Assembly: GCF_030409845.1 (NCBI RefSeq)
Contig: NZ_JAUFQQ010000005.1
Coordinates: 1,054,001 to 1,118,000 of the forward strand
Source of the DNA: Flavobacterium branchiarum
GTDB taxonomy: Bacteria > Bacteroidota > Bacteroidia > Flavobacteriales > Flavobacteriaceae
Length of the DNA: 64,000 bases
Direction: 5' to 3'
In this document: positions 46,154 through 57,203 of the stretch, in pieces
How positions within the stretch are numbered: position 1 is the stretch's first letter
How the letters are laid out: each line of letters begins with the position of its first letter
Notes under the pieces: model-generated
What the model saw: the letters and a program-made list of their open reading frames with translations, nothing else
Told to the model about the DNA's origin: nothing
The model's database searches: none
Position numbers and translations under genes: made by a program

Positions 46154-46876
46154 TTATTTTGTGCAAACTACTTGTTCCGTAAACCTAAGATCTATTTTTT
46201 TATATTTATATAACGAACTATCTAAAACTGCCTTTTGAAAAAAGGCTTTGTAATTATTAAATTTTCGCTCAACATTTATCGTTCTTCCGAAATCTATCTC
46301 GTAATTAAAATTTCTGTTTAGCATTTTTAAGCTACCATTGGGCATAATTTCAATCGCAATGATGTTTTTTTTCAAAAAAGCATCGTCGTAAATAATGCGG
46401 AATAACTTAGCTATTTCTCCGTTATTTTCTTTGGTTAAATCCCCTGAAACAAGAGGAACTCTAGCCGTAAAATTATCAGACAAAGGCATTTTACCTCCCT
46501 CATAATCAACATAAAATGACTCATTCCCGTTCATAATGCGGGCTATCGGCGTTTTCTGTTTTACTACTGCTTTAAGAATACCATCAATACTCACAAATAC
46601 ATCCGATTTCTCAATCATCTCTTGCGTATTAAGGGCTTTCTCTATCTTATTCAAATCTAACCCTTCTTTTTTAATGCTAGAAGCATCTCTTTTATTTTCT
46701 ATTAACAATTTATTAACCGTTTCCGGCTTAACGAAAATTGCGTTTTCCCCTACAAAAACAATGGTAGATTTCTTTAATTTTCGCTCTCCATTTCTATGCG
46801 AAGTAAACGAAAATAAAACAATAACTACCCCAAACATGCCGATTAATCGAATATTTGTCCAATTAGCTAATTTCAT
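46154..46876 (-). CDS. ftsQ: Cell-division protein FtsQ (divergent, Bacteroidota type)
   Basis: A bitopic inner-membrane protein of 240 residues: a short cytoplasmic start, one transmembrane segment (~9-25, IRLIGMFGVVIVLFSF) and a periplasmic part with a weakly conserved POTRA-like domain (~35-110) and beta domain. Sequence conservation in this family is low, so the call rests on topology and on position between murC and ftsA. Its start overlaps the end of murC by 14 bases, implying translational coupling. Confidence 0.85.
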   Translation of the reverse strand: MKLANWTNIRLIGMFGVVIVLFSFTSHRNGERKLKKSTIVFVGENAIFVKPETVNKLLIENKRDASSIKKEGLDLNKIEKALNTQEMIEKSDVFVSIDGILKAVVKQKTPIARIMNGNESFYVDYEGGKMPLSDNFTARVPLVSGDLTKENNGEIAKLFRIIYDDAFLKKNIIAIEIMPNGSLKMLNRNFNYEIDFGRTINVERKFNNYKAFFQKAVLDSSLYKYKKIDLRFTEQVVCTK

Positions 46877-48212
46877 TTAAAGCATTTTTAATTGATGGCA
46901 CTAATTCTCCTAAATCACCAGCTCCTATAGTTACAATTACCGTAGCATCACTCGCTTTAATTGATGCTATTAAATCATTTTTAGCAACTATTTTCTTATT
47001 AGAATTACTCATTTTATCCATTAGCCATTGCGAGGTAACTCCTTCCATTGGCAATTCTCTTGCTGGATAAATATCCAATAAAATTACTTCATCAAAAGCA
47101 GATAAGCTTTTGGCAAAACCGTCAACAAAATCTCTCGTTCTACTAAACAAATGAGGCTGAAAAATAGCCAGTACTTTTTGCCCAGGATACAATTCCTTAA
47201 CAGCATGATTAACAGCATTTATCTCTGTTGGATGATGCGCATAATCATCTATATAAACTAGATTTTCATTTTTAATTTGATATGAAAAACGTCTTCTAAT
47301 TCCGCTAAATGAACCAATCGCTTTAGCAATAGCCTCGGTCGAAGTCCCATATGTCTTTGCCATAGCAATAGCCATAAGCGCATTCATTAAGTTATGTTTT
47401 CCTGGTAATCCAAAATGTAAATCTTTCATGATTTCTGATGGCGTTTGCACATCAAAAACATAACTTCCATTTTCAATTCTAACATTAAAAGCCTTAAACG
47501 GAGCGTCTTCATTTATTGCACACTGAACTCCTTCTAATGGCAACTCTTTAGTTATAAAAAGATTATTTTTATCTTCCACTTTTGAAGCAAATTCCACAAA
47601 AGATTCTTCTATTGCTTCACTTGTTCCGTAAATATCCAAATGATCTGCATCCATTGATGTAATGCAAGCTATATTTGGATGTAAATGCAAGAACGAACGA
47701 TCAAACTCATCTGCTTCTACGACAGTAACCGTTTTTCCGTTTCCTATTAAATTCGAATTATAGTTTTCAACAATTCCACCTACAAAAGCTGTAACATCTG
47801 CTCCACTTTCATAAAGAATATGTCCTAAAATACTAGATGTAGTTGTTTTACCATGTGTACCAGCAACAGCAAATGAAAAAGTATCTTTTGTAATAATTCC
47901 AAGAACCTCGGCTCTTTTCTTCACTACATAACTTCTTTCTAAAAAATAATTCCATTCCGAATGTGTCTTTGGAACTGCTGGCGTGATTATAACCAATGTA
48001 TTCTCTACAAAATAATCACTTGGAATTAAACCGATATTATCTTCAAAATGAATATTAATTCCACTTTCTATTAGTTCATTTGTAAGCGTTGTAGGCGTTT
48101 TATCGTAACCCGAAACTTGTTTCCCAATATTCTTGAAATAACGAGCCAGAGCACTCATTCCGATGCCTCCAATTCCTATAAAATAGACGTTCTGTATTTG
48201 GTTTAAATTCAT
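46863..48212 (-). CDS. murC: UDP-N-acetylmuramate--L-alanine ligase
   Basis: Adds L-Ala to UDP-MurNAc in the cytosol. The 449-residue Mur ligase has YFIGIGGIGMSALARYF at the start, the ATP loop AGTHGKTTTSSILGHI near 117, ADEFDRSFL, ITSMDADHLDIYG and YIDDYAHHPTEI in the central and C-terminal domains. It is followed by ftsQ with a short overlap and preceded by murG, the normal Bacteroidota order. Confidence 0.97.
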   Translation of the reverse strand: MNLNQIQNVYFIGIGGIGMSALARYFKNIGKQVSGYDKTPTTLTNELIESGINIHFEDNIGLIPSDYFVENTLVIITPAVPKTHSEWNYFLERSYVVKKRAEVLGIITKDTFSFAVAGTHGKTTTSSILGHILYESGADVTAFVGGIVENYNSNLIGNGKTVTVVEADEFDRSFLHLHPNIACITSMDADHLDIYGTSEAIEESFVEFASKVEDKNNLFITKELPLEGVQCAINEDAPFKAFNVRIENGSYVFDVQTPSEIMKDLHFGLPGKHNLMNALMAIAMAKTYGTSTEAIAKAIGSFSGIRRRFSYQIKNENLVYIDDYAHHPTEINAVNHAVKELYPGQKVLAIFQPHLFSRTRDFVDGFAKSLSAFDEVILLDIYPARELPMEGVTSQWLMDKMSNSNKKIVAKNDLIASIKASDATVIVTIGAGDLGELVPSIKNALNEIS

Positions 48213-48258
48213 AATTAATTCTTATTGCCTTTATATCTTTCGATTCAGGACTATTTTT

Positions 48259-49347
48259 TTATTTAATCAACTTTACAATTTCTGCGACAATTACCTTAGT
48301 CGCACCTGGTCGCGCCAATCGCTTTATGTTTTCACTAAGCAGTTTTTGCTTACCTTCATCCTTTAGCAATGCTTCAAAAACAATGCTAAACTCGCTATCT
48401 AACTCAGATTCTTTTAATAAAATCGCACCCTTCTGATCTACAATTGCTTGCGCATTTTTTGTTTGATGATCTTCTGCAACATTTGGCGATGGAATAAAAA
48501 CAACTGGCTTTCCGACGATACATAATTCCGAAACTGATGATGCTCCTGCTCTAGAAATGATCACATCTGCTGCTGCATAAACATAATCCATTCGCTCTAT
48601 AAAATCAACCACTTTTACATTTGGCTGATTGTATTTTTTATAATCTTCAAAATACAACTTTCCACATTGCCAGATAACCTGAACATTTTGAGAAAGTATA
48701 TTTGGTAATTCTTTTTCAATTAACTGATTTACTCTTCTAGCACCAAGACTACCCCCAAGAACCAATAAGGTTTTTTTATTTGAATCTAGATTATAAAAAG
48801 CAATTGCTTCCTCTCTTTTGCTATCGATATCAATTAAATCCTGACGAACGGGATTACCAGTTAAAACAATTTTATCTTTAGGAAAAAAACGTTCTAGGTT
48901 TTCATAAGCGACACAAATTGCACTCGCTTTACCGCTAAGCAATTTATTAGTGATCCCTGGAAATGAATTTTGTTCTTGGATAACTGTTGGAATTCCTGCC
49001 GATCCAGCCATTTTTAATAACGGACCACTAGCAAAACCACCTGTACCAATAACTACATTTGGTTTGAATTCTTTAATTATTTTTCGTGATTGCAATAAAC
49101 TACTTAACAACTTAAAAGGGAACATTGCATTCTGGAACGTAATTTTTCGTTGTAATCCAGCAATCCAAAGTCCTTTTATTTCATATCCTGCTTGTGGTAC
49201 TTTCTGCATTTCCATTTTGTCTTTTGCACCAACAAAAAGAAATTCAGCATCGGGATATTGTATTTTTAATTCATTCGCAATTGCAATTGCAGGATAAATA
49301 TGTCCTCCAGTTCCTCCACCGCTTAATATGAATTTATATTTTGTCAT
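48259..49347 (-). CDS. murG: Undecaprenyl-PP-MurNAc-pentapeptide GlcNAc transferase
   Basis: Peripheral inner-membrane GT28 enzyme converting lipid I to lipid II. The 362-residue protein shows the N-terminal loop [19 protein letters not shown], the second glycine loop [11 protein letters not shown], the C-terminal [11 protein letters not shown] and the UDP-GlcNAc site [12 protein letters not shown] with [19 protein letters not shown]. Between ftsW and murC in the dcw operon. Confidence 0.97.
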   Translation of the reverse strand: MTKYKFILSGGGTGGHIYPAIAIANELKIQYPDAEFLFVGAKDKMEMQKVPQAGYEIKGLWIAGLQRKITFQNAMFPFKLLSSLLQSRKIIKEFKPNVVIGTGGFASGPLLKMAGSAGIPTVIQEQNSFPGITNKLLSGKASAICVAYENLERFFPKDKIVLTGNPVRQDLIDIDSKREEAIAFYNLDSNKKTLLVLGGSLGARRVNQLIEKELPNILSQNVQVIWQCGKLYFEDYKKYNQPNVKVVDFIERMDYVYAAADVIISRAGASSVSELCIVGKPVVFIPSPNVAEDHQTKNAQAIVDQKGAILLKESELDSEFSIVFEALLKDEGKQKLLSENIKRLARPGATKVIVAEIVKLIK

Positions 49348-49402
49348 ATTTTTAAATGTTACTACATTTTAAAAATTATTATATTCTCTTTTTTTACTTC
49401 AA

Positions 49403-50704
49403 TCATTTCATAACCGCCTCCATTGGATTCTTTGCTTTATCTTCAATTGAATACCCTTCAGCTTCCTCGTCATGCTCTAATTCATTCTCTTCTTCTAAAC
49501 GTCTATCAATTAATCGTTGAAGCACTTCCTCTCTTTTTTCTTTTTCTTTTTGTTCTGCCTCAATTTCTTCATCCTTTTTAGTAACACTAATAATGATTCC
49601 AAGTGCAAAACAAGTCATCCAAATCGAACTACCTCCACTACTAATCAGTGGTAAGGTTTGCCCTGTTACTGGCAATAATTCAACTGCTACAGCCATGTTA
49701 ATCATCGCCTGAAATATCATCGGAAAACCGAGTCCGACGACGACTAACTTCCCAAACAGTGTATTGGCCTTATGTGATGCGATTACAAATCTAAATAGCA
49801 ACAATAAATACAACCCTAATATGGTAAGCCCACCTATCAAACCGTATTCCTCAACAATAATTGCGTAGATAAAATCGGAAGAGGATTGTGGCAGAAAGTT
49901 CTTTTGAACACTTTTTCCTGGACCTAAGCCTCCTAATTTTCCAGACGCAATAGCAATTTTTGCTTTCTCTATCTGATAATCATCTTCATCAGGTTTATCG
50001 GTTGTAAAGTTCTCAATACGACTTCCCCATGTTCCTACCCTACTAAAAAAGCGAGAATCAGGAAAGGCTTTCGCCAAAAGAAGAAAAAACAAGAACATTA
50101 CCACTCCCGAACCTATAATGAATCCGATATATTTTAAAGGATATTTACCTATAAAAGTTAGCATCAATACCATCGAAAAGATAAGCGCTGTTGTCGAAAA
50201 GTTAGCGGGTAGAATAAGCATCAACGTAACAAAAACAGGCATCCAAAGCTGTATTAACGAAGCTTGAAAAGGTTCATCTTCATCTCTAGTTTTCGATAAA
50301 TAACGAGCAACAAAAATAAACAATACCATAGATGCCAATGTAGAAGTCTGGAATGTAATCCCGATAAACGGAACTTGAATCCAACGACTTGCATTTGCTC
50401 CAGCAATAACAGTTCCTTTTAAAAGTGTGTAAGCCAACAATATCCAAACCACAGGCAAAGCAACTTTTGAAATTGCTCTAAAATAATGGTATGGCACTTT
50501 GTGCACACAGTAAATAATTAGGAATCCTATACAAATATGAGCTAAGTGTTTTACCAAATATCCCAATGTATTTCCGGTTCCATGACCTATATAAGCCAAA
50601 TTACTACTCGCACTAAAAACAGGCATAAACGAAAACAAAGCCAATAAAGCCACGAATGACCATATTACCCTATCTCCTTTTAATTTGTTTACTAGTTCTT
50701 TCAT
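49403..50704 (-). CDS. ftsW: Septal peptidoglycan polymerase FtsW (SEDS family)
   Basis: A 433-residue SEDS glycosyltransferase with about 10 membrane segments that polymerises lipid II with the transpeptidase FtsI. Family landmarks include GANASRWIQVPFIGITFQTS, the periplasmic loop with KIAIASGKLGGLGPGKSVQKNFLPQSSSDFIYAIIVEEYG, and LPVTGQTLPLISSGGSSIW. A charged cytoplasmic C-tail (EEIEAEQKEKEKREEVLQRL, continuing acidic) is longer than in proteobacteria. Position in dcw separates it from the paralogue RodA. Confidence 0.95.
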   Translation of the reverse strand: MKELVNKLKGDRVIWSFVALLALFSFMPVFSASSNLAYIGHGTGNTLGYLVKHLAHICIGFLIIYCVHKVPYHYFRAISKVALPVVWILLAYTLLKGTVIAGANASRWIQVPFIGITFQTSTLASMVLFIFVARYLSKTRDEDEPFQASLIQLWMPVFVTLMLILPANFSTTALIFSMVLMLTFIGKYPLKYIGFIIGSGVVMFLFFLLLAKAFPDSRFFSRVGTWGSRIENFTTDKPDEDDYQIEKAKIAIASGKLGGLGPGKSVQKNFLPQSSSDFIYAIIVEEYGLIGGLTILGLYLLLLFRFVIASHKANTLFGKLVVVGLGFPMIFQAMINMAVAVELLPVTGQTLPLISSGGSSIWMTCFALGIIISVTKKDEEIEAEQKEKEKREEVLQRLIDRRLEEENELEHDEEAEGYSIEDKAKNPMEAVMK

Positions 50705-50750
50705 TTTATTTTTAGATTTATGAATTTAATTTTTTTGTAAATTCTTAATT

Positions 50751-51116
50751 CTAGCTCATTACACTAATTCTATTATTTACTGCCTTCAAACTGTTAACTA
50801 AAATGGCAGTTAACTCATTTCCTTCTTTCCAAATTGTTTCTAATTCAGATATGCCAATCCATTTTTTTTCAGCTATAATTTCAATCCAATATAGAGTTTC
50901 GTCAGCTTTCTCCAAAACAAGCTCCATTTTTGATGCAAATTCTTCGTCGCTTTTAGCTCTACAAACTGCTCTATAATCTGCACCAACCGAAGTACCGCTC
51001 TTAATAATTTGACTTGCAATTATTTCACTTGAACCGAAATTTGGTAATTTCTCAGCCAAATTTATCACCATCAAAGAAAATTTCTTTGTTCTTACTTTCA
51101 TTCCGTCTGTCGTCAT
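50751..51116 (-). CDS. Four-helix-bundle protein (23S rRNA intervening-sequence type) inside dcw
   Basis: A 121-residue TIGR02436/S23-type protein, with KVRTKKFSLMVINLAEKLP, IKSGTSVGADYRAVCRAKS, FASKMELVLEKADETLYWIE and a final helix. Family members often begin at the equivalent of Met6 (51101), so the start is uncertain by five codons. Originally described from rRNA intervening sequences, such proteins also occur as stand-alone genes; their role is unknown. It interrupts the otherwise standard order between murD and ftsW on the same strand, so it is probably co-transcribed with them. Confidence 0.88.
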   Translation of the reverse strand: MTTDGMKVRTKKFSLMVINLAEKLPNFGSSEIIASQIIKSGTSVGADYRAVCRAKSDEEFASKMELVLEKADETLYWIEIIAEKKWIGISELETIWKEGNELTAILVNSLKAVNNRISVMS

Positions 51117-51166
51117 CTCTATAAAAATATTTTTTTTGATTAAAGTTTAATTTCTTAGTTCGTTTA

Positions 51167-52498
51167 CTATAAATTATGCACTGCTTGTTTAAATTGTTTT
51201 CCTCTTTCTTCGTAGTTTTCAAATAAATCGAAACTTGCACAAGCGGGAGACAATAAAACAGTATCACCTTTCTCAGTTAAACGTTGAGCTGTTTTTACAG
51301 CATCTACCATAGTATTAACTTCAACCATAATATCTACTACATTACCAAAAGCATCAATTATTTTTCGGTTGTCTACACCAAGACAAATAATTGCTTTTAC
51401 TTTTTCACGAACCAATGACATTAATTCGTTGTAGTCATTTCCTTTATCAACACCACCAACTATCCAAACTGTTGGTGTATTCATACTATCTAATGCAAAG
51501 AATGTAGCATTTACATTTGTTGCTTTTGAATCATTAATATATTGTACGTTCTGAATTTTTAGAACTTTTTCTAAGCGGTGTTCAACGCCTTGAAAATTAG
51601 ATAAACTCTCACGAATTGTTGCATTTCTTATTTGCATCAATTTAGCTACTGAACTTGCTGCCATTGCGTTTTTCAAATTATGTTTTCCTTCTAAAGCAAT
51701 GTACTCAGTATCCATTGTAGACTCTTCTTGGTTAATCTTAATTTCCATTTTGTTGTTTTTTATAAATACCCCTTCATCGAATTCTTTGGTCAATGAAAAA
51801 GGAATTAGTTTTGCTTTTGTTGTATTATTTTTAAGCCATTCGATTGATGCTTCATCATCGGCATCATAAATTAAATAATCACTTTCTGTTTGATTCATTG
51901 TAACTCGAAACTTCGAGTTAATATAATTCTCATACTTATAATCGTATCTATCTAAATGGTCTGGGCTAATATTAGTTATGATAGCTATATCTGGCCTATA
52001 ATCTATGATTCCATCCAATTGAAAACTGCTTAGCTCAAGAACATAAAAATCGAATTTGTTTTCGGCTACCTGCCATGCAAAACTCTTTCCGATATTACCA
52101 CCAAGCCCAACATTCAAACCTGCTGATTTCAGTAAATGGTACGTCAACATTGTTGTCGTTGTCTTACCATTACTCCCCGTAATCCCTATTGTTAATGCTT
52201 CTGTAAAAGGTTTAGCAAACTCAATTTCAGAGATAACTTTAATTCCTTTTTCTACAAGTTTCTTAACTATTGGTGATTTTTCAGGAATACCAGGGCTTTT
52301 CATTACCACATCGGCATTTAGAATTAGGTCTTCCGTATGTTTTCCTTCTTCCCAAGGAATTCCATTAATAATAAGAACTTCTTTATAACTCTCCTTTATC
52401 TTTCCAAAATCGGAAACAAAAACTTCATATCCTTTTTTCTTTCCAAGAATAGCAGTACCAACACCACTTTCTCCACCTCCTAATATCACTAATCTCAT
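51167..52498 (-). CDS. murD: UDP-N-acetylmuramoyl-L-alanine--D-glutamate ligase
   Basis: Adds D-Glu to UDP-MurNAc-L-Ala. The 443-residue protein has VILGGGESGVGTAILGKKKG at the start, the ATP loop GITGSNGKTTTTML near 109, ITNISPDHLDRYDY, the conserved NDSKATNVNAT and LLSPACASFDLFENYEERGKQF at the end. It starts one base after the mraY stop, and the small four-helix gene follows 50 bases later. Confidence 0.97.
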   Translation of the reverse strand: MRLVILGGGESGVGTAILGKKKGYEVFVSDFGKIKESYKEVLIINGIPWEEGKHTEDLILNADVVMKSPGIPEKSPIVKKLVEKGIKVISEIEFAKPFTEALTIGITGSNGKTTTTMLTYHLLKSAGLNVGLGGNIGKSFAWQVAENKFDFYVLELSSFQLDGIIDYRPDIAIITNISPDHLDRYDYKYENYINSKFRVTMNQTESDYLIYDADDEASIEWLKNNTTKAKLIPFSLTKEFDEGVFIKNNKMEIKINQEESTMDTEYIALEGKHNLKNAMAASSVAKLMQIRNATIRESLSNFQGVEHRLEKVLKIQNVQYINDSKATNVNATFFALDSMNTPTVWIVGGVDKGNDYNELMSLVREKVKAIICLGVDNRKIIDAFGNVVDIMVEVNTMVDAVKTAQRLTEKGDTVLLSPACASFDLFENYEERGKQFKQAVHNL

Positions 52499-52499
52499 A

Positions 52500-53732
52500 C
52501 TATCTAAGTTTTAGTGTTACAATAGACAATATGGCTAGCATTATAGCAACAATCCAAAATCGGGTTACAATTTTACTTTCGTGATACCCTTTTTTCTGAT
52601 AATGGTGATGCAATGGCGACATCAAGAAAATTCTTCGTCCTTCGCCAAAACGTTTCTTAGTATATTTGAAATAAGCTACTTGAATAATTACAGAAGCACT
52701 TTCTGCTAAGAAAATTCCACAGAATAAAACAATCAGCATTTCTTTACGAACTGCAATAGCCAAAACTGCGATTATACCTCCTATAGTTAAACTTCCTGTA
52801 TCTCCCATAAAAACGGATGCTGGATAAGAATTGTACCAAAGGAATCCAATCAATGCTCCTACAAAGGCAGATATAAAAACGGTCATTTCACCCGAATTGG
52901 GTATATACATGATATTGAGATAATTCGAGAAAATAATATTTCCCGAAAGAAACGTAAATATTCCGAGGGCAAGCACCGATACTGCAGAAGTTCCGGCTGC
53001 AAGACCATCTATCCCATCTGTTAAATTAGCACCATTTGAAACCGCTGTGATAATAAAAATTACTACTGGAATAAAAATTAACCAAGCCCATTTCTCATAT
53101 CCTTCACCAGTCCATGCCAATAACTCAGCATAATCAAATTCGTTATTTTTAAAGAAAGGAATAGTTGTTACAGTCGATTTTTCTTCAATTAACGCTGGAA
53201 CAATAACACTAGTAGTAGATTGCACTCTATAGATATCACTATTTCCTGTGTCTGTTCTTACTGTAACATTAGGACTAAAATAAAGTACAGAACCCACAAT
53301 TAATCCTAAACCTACTTGTCCAATAACTTTAAAGATCCCTTTAAGCCCTTGTTTGTCTTTTTTGAAAATCTTAATATAATCATCTACAAAACCAATTACT
53401 CCCATCCAAAGTGTGGTAACAATTAGCAATACGATATAAATATTATGAAGTTTAGCAAACAACAACACAGGAACAAGTGTAGCAAATATGATAATTAAAC
53501 CTCCCATGGTTGGTGTACCTGCTTTTTCATTTTGACCAGCAAGTCCAAGCTCACGTACAGTTTCACCAACTTGTTGATTTCTAAGAAAATTAATAATTCT
53601 CTTTCCGTAGATTGTTGACAAAAGCAATGAAAGCAAAAAAGCTAAAGCTGATCTGAAAGTAATGTACTGAAAAACACCAGTTCCTGATACATCTAATGTT
53701 TTGTCTAAATATTCAAATAAATAGTATAGCAT
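52500..53732 (-). CDS. mraY: Phospho-MurNAc-pentapeptide transferase
   Basis: Inner-membrane enzyme forming lipid I. Ten hydrophobic segments and family motifs are present: [20 protein letters not shown] [33 protein letters not shown] and [11 protein letters not shown]. At 410 residues it exceeds the ~360 of E. coli, mainly through an inserted extracytoplasmic segment around residues 155-215 (from [11 protein letters not shown] to [12 protein letters not shown]), a feature I associate with Bacteroidota MraY. Confidence 0.96.
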   Translation of the reverse strand: MLYYLFEYLDKTLDVSGTGVFQYITFRSALAFLLSLLLSTIYGKRIINFLRNQQVGETVRELGLAGQNEKAGTPTMGGLIIIFATLVPVLLFAKLHNIYIVLLIVTTLWMGVIGFVDDYIKIFKKDKQGLKGIFKVIGQVGLGLIVGSVLYFSPNVTVRTDTGNSDIYRVQSTTSVIVPALIEEKSTVTTIPFFKNNEFDYAELLAWTGEGYEKWAWLIFIPVVIFIITAVSNGANLTDGIDGLAAGTSAVSVLALGIFTFLSGNIIFSNYLNIMYIPNSGEMTVFISAFVGALIGFLWYNSYPASVFMGDTGSLTIGGIIAVLAIAVRKEMLIVLFCGIFLAESASVIIQVAYFKYTKKRFGEGRRIFLMSPLHHHYQKKGYHESKIVTRFWIVAIMLAILSIVTLKLR

Positions 53733-53742
53733 ATATCTGGTT

Positions 53743-55206
53743 TTATTTGTTTAGTTGAGCTAAAATTTCTTTTACAATCTGCATATCATCAAAATCATGA
53801 CGCACGCCATTTACTTCTTGATAGGCTTCATGTCCTTTTCCTGCTATTAAAATAATATCGTTTGGTTGTGCCAATTGACAAGCTGTTTTTATTGCTTGTT
53901 TTCTATCTGTAATTGCCAATGTCTTTTTATAATTTTGTGGTTCTACCCCTTTTTCCATCTCACTAATAATAGTTTCTGGATCTTCATTTCTAGGATTATC
54001 AGATGTAAATATTGCTTTATCACTTAACTCTGATCCAATTTGTGCCATAATAGGGCGCTTGGTTTTATCTCTATTTCCTCCGCAACCTACGACTGTAATT
54101 AATTGTTCGTTTTTAGTACGAATATCATTTATAGTTTTCAATACATTCTCTAACGCATCTGGCGTATGAGCATAATCTACAATAGCCGTGATGTTAGAAT
54201 CTGAAACAATAAATTGAAAACGCCCTGAAACACTTTCTAAATCCGATAATAATCGTAACGCTTCTAAACTATCAATCCCTAATTCGATCGCCGTTCCGTA
54301 GATAGCCAACAAATTATAGGCGTTAAAAGTTCCAATCAATTTTACCCAAACCTCATTATCATTTATTTTTAATAATAATCCCGATAATTGATTTTCTAAA
54401 ATCTGTGCTTTGTAATCAGCATAAGTTTTTAAAGCGTAAGTACGTTTTTGAGCAACTGTATTTTGCAACATTACAGGACCATTTTTATCATCGATATTCG
54501 ATAATGCAAAGGCTGTTTTAGGTAATGAATCAAAAAATGATTTTTTCACATCTCTATACTCTGCAAAAGTTGGATGATAGTCCAAATGATCGTGAGATAA
54601 ATTTGTAAAAATTCCACCCACAAAATGCAAGGCCTCAGTACGTTTTTGATGAATTCCGTGTGAACTTACTTCCATAAAACAATGCGTAACTCCAGCTTCA
54701 ATCATTTCATTTAAATAATGATTGATTGTAATAGAATCTGGTGTTGTGTGCGTTGCTTTATATTCTGTTTCGTCAACTACTATTTTTACAGTAGATAACA
54801 ATCCTACTTTAAATCCTGCTTTTTTAAATAATTGATACAATAATGAAGCAACTGTAGTTTTACCGTTTGTACCTGTAATACCTACTAATTTTATTTTCTC
54901 CGATGGATTATCAAAGTAATTAGCTGCCATAAAAGCCAAAGCCGAATTAGTATCTTTAACTTTAATATAAGTAACATCTTTTACTAAAACGTCTGGTAAC
55001 GTATCGCAAATAACTGCAGTTGCACCAAGTTCAATTGCTTTTTGAATATAATCATGACCATCTGAAAGTGTACCACGAATGGCCACAAAAACATCTTTCG
55101 CTTCTATTTTTCTAGAATCGAAATCTATTTTATGAATAGTAATATCTGTTGAACCCGTTACAGATTCAATAGCTACTTTGTATAATATGTCTTTTAATAT
55201 ATTCAC
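53743..55206 (-). CDS. murE: UDP-MurNAc-tripeptide synthetase (meso-DAP type)
   Basis: Adds the third stem amino acid. The 487-residue Mur ligase shows [14 protein letters not shown], the ATP loop [15 protein letters not shown] near 109, [41 protein letters not shown] and the substrate signature [12 protein letters not shown] is the form linked to meso-diaminopimelate selection, so the peptidoglycan is probably of the DAP type. It overlaps ftsI by four bases. Confidence 0.97.
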   Translation of the reverse strand: MNILKDILYKVAIESVTGSTDITIHKIDFDSRKIEAKDVFVAIRGTLSDGHDYIQKAIELGATAVICDTLPDVLVKDVTYIKVKDTNSALAFMAANYFDNPSEKIKLVGITGTNGKTTVASLLYQLFKKAGFKVGLLSTVKIVVDETEYKATHTTPDSITINHYLNEMIEAGVTHCFMEVSSHGIHQKRTEALHFVGGIFTNLSHDHLDYHPTFAEYRDVKKSFFDSLPKTAFALSNIDDKNGPVMLQNTVAQKRTYALKTYADYKAQILENQLSGLLLKINDNEVWVKLIGTFNAYNLLAIYGTAIELGIDSLEALRLLSDLESVSGRFQFIVSDSNITAIVDYAHTPDALENVLKTINDIRTKNEQLITVVGCGGNRDKTKRPIMAQIGSELSDKAIFTSDNPRNEDPETIISEMEKGVEPQNYKKTLAITDRKQAIKTACQLAQPNDIILIAGKGHEAYQEVNGVRHDFDDMQIVKEILAQLNK

Positions 55207-57203
55207 GATAATTCTAATACTATAGTTGTGTTTTTAGCTATATTTCCTCCTGCCTGAAGCGATTGTTTTTTCACTTTTCCTACCCCAACAGCTTTTACTT
55301 TAAGCCCTAAATTTTCGAGTAAAGCAATTGCATCCATACCCGACATTCCTTTTACATCTGGAACAGATTGCTTTTTTTGTACTTGCGTATAATAAGCGTT
55401 ATAATTATTTTCTTGCTTTGAAATCTTAGCATCCAATGTTTTTATTTCATTTGTAGATGGTGCATCAGTAAAAATCTTTTGAGCGATTCTTTTAAAAACT
55501 GGACCTGCAACATCGGCTCCGTAATAATTGTTACGAGATGTGTTTGGTTTATGCACTACTACAATACAAGAATACTTAGGATGATCTGCTGGAAAATACC
55601 CCACAAAAGAGGAAGCATAATACAATCCTGACCTGTCTTTATTACCATAATTTACTTGAGCAGTTCCTGTTTTTCCTGCCATAGAAAAATCTTTAGAATA
55701 TAATTTAGATCCTGTACCTTTTTTTACCACATTTGCCAAAACAGCCCTTAGCTTCTTAACCGTTTCTGGCGAACATATTTTTGGATTTAAAACTTCAACA
55801 TCAAATTTCTTAATTGTTCTATTCCATTCTTTTATCTCAGAAACAAACTGCGGTTTAACCATCACCCCATTATTTGCAACTGAATTATAAAAAGTCAACG
55901 TTTGCAAAGGAGTCATCGAAACACCGTATCCAAATGCCATCCATGGCAATGTAACTCCAGACCAATGTTTATCTCCTGGTTGTGGGATATAAGGCCTTCC
56001 TTCTCCTTGAAAATGTAATCCTAATGTTTTATTTAACCCATAACTGTTAATTCGATTCACAAATTTGGATGGATTATTTTTGTAATTATCATATACCACT
56101 TGTGCCATTACTGTATTAGAAGATAATTCAAACCCTCGTGCTAATGATATTTTACCGTATCCACCTCGATGCGAATCCTGAACAGGCTTCCCATAATAGC
56201 GAACTTCGCCACCATTTGTATCGAAAACTGTACTAGTATCTGCAACTTTATCTTCAAGAACTACCATTAAATCAACTAATTTAAAAGTGGATCCAGGCTC
56301 ATGAGATTCTGCTATAGCGTAATTTGTTGTTTCATAATAAGAACCATCATCTGCTCTCCCTAAATTAGAAATTGCTTTAATATGTCCTGTTTCTGTTTCC
56401 ATTACAACTACACAACCATGATCTGCCTCATAATCTTCTAGTTGTTTCAGCAATGCATGATGCGCAATATCTTGGATAAAAACATCTATTGTCGAAATTA
56501 CATCGTATCCATCTTGTGGATCTACTTCATTTACATCTCGGATAGGTTTCCACTGGCCTTTTGCAATTTTTTGTTTTAGAATCTTACCATCTTTTCCGTT
56601 CAAATAGTTTCTAAATGCCCATTCGATTCCTTTTCCTGTCGAATCTCCATTAAGCCCACCTTTATCATAACCTATAGTTCGTTCAGCAATTTTCCCGATA
56701 GGATGCTCTCTTACCGTTTCCTGTTCAATGATAATTCCTCCTTTATAAGGTCCTAATTTAAACAACGGAAACCCTTTTATTTTCACATAATCTGTATAGC
56801 TCAGTTTACGAGCTATTAAGAAATACCTATTTTTATTAGCTCTTGCCTTTCTTAACTCATTCTGATAAAAACCACTTGGTCTCCCTAAAACTACCGATAG
56901 TGAATCTGCAAGTAATTTCACATTCTTTTCAAAAGCCTCAGTTTTAGGTGCTACAGCATCAAAACGAATTTCATAATTAGGGATAGAGGTCGCCAAAAGA
57001 CTTCCATCTGCTGAATAAATATTTCCTTTATTAGCCGGAATAACAAAGTTTTTCACTGTTCGTTGCTTGGCTAATTTTCGATAATACTCACCCTCAACCC
57101 ACTGAATGTTAGTTAACTTTACGACAATACCAATTGCCATCAAGAAGATGAAGGCTGCTACTAGATAAACTCTGTAGGATATATTTTTGTCGTCTACTGC
57201 CAT
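55203..57203 (-). CDS. ftsI: Septal transpeptidase FtsI (PBP3 type) with PASTA domain
   Basis: Class B penicillin-binding protein of 666 residues that cross-links septal peptidoglycan with FtsW. One transmembrane segment (~10-28), a PBP dimerisation domain (~40-210), and a transpeptidase domain with S-x-x-K in EPGSTFKL, SSN in FELSSNTVMAQ and KTG in AGKTGTAQVNYG. A single C-terminal PASTA domain (~610-666, VPDVKGMSGMDAI) is present, as commonly found in Bacteroidota FtsI but not in E. coli. It overlaps ftsL by 10 bases. Confidence 0.96.
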   Translation of the reverse strand: MAVDDKNISYRVYLVAAFIFLMAIGIVVKLTNIQWVEGEYYRKLAKQRTVKNFVIPANKGNIYSADGSLLATSIPNYEIRFDAVAPKTEAFEKNVKLLADSLSVVLGRPSGFYQNELRKARANKNRYFLIARKLSYTDYVKIKGFPLFKLGPYKGGIIIEQETVREHPIGKIAERTIGYDKGGLNGDSTGKGIEWAFRNYLNGKDGKILKQKIAKGQWKPIRDVNEVDPQDGYDVISTIDVFIQDIAHHALLKQLEDYEADHGCVVVMETETGHIKAISNLGRADDGSYYETTNYAIAESHEPGSTFKLVDLMVVLEDKVADTSTVFDTNGGEVRYYGKPVQDSHRGGYGKISLARGFELSSNTVMAQVVYDNYKNNPSKFVNRINSYGLNKTLGLHFQGEGRPYIPQPGDKHWSGVTLPWMAFGYGVSMTPLQTLTFYNSVANNGVMVKPQFVSEIKEWNRTIKKFDVEVLNPKICSPETVKKLRAVLANVVKKGTGSKLYSKDFSMAGKTGTAQVNYGNKDRSGLYYASSFVGYFPADHPKYSCIVVVHKPNTSRNNYYGADVAGPVFKRIAQKIFTDAPSTNEIKTLDAKISKQENNYNAYYTQVQKKQSVPDVKGMSGMDAIALLENLGLKVKAVGVGKVKKQSLQAGGNIAKNTTIVLELS

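Noticed and set aside
50751..51116. Four-helix protein as the Avd accessory of a diversity-generating retroelement
   Set aside because: No reverse transcriptase, template repeat or variable gene is nearby; the neighbours are murD and ftsW.
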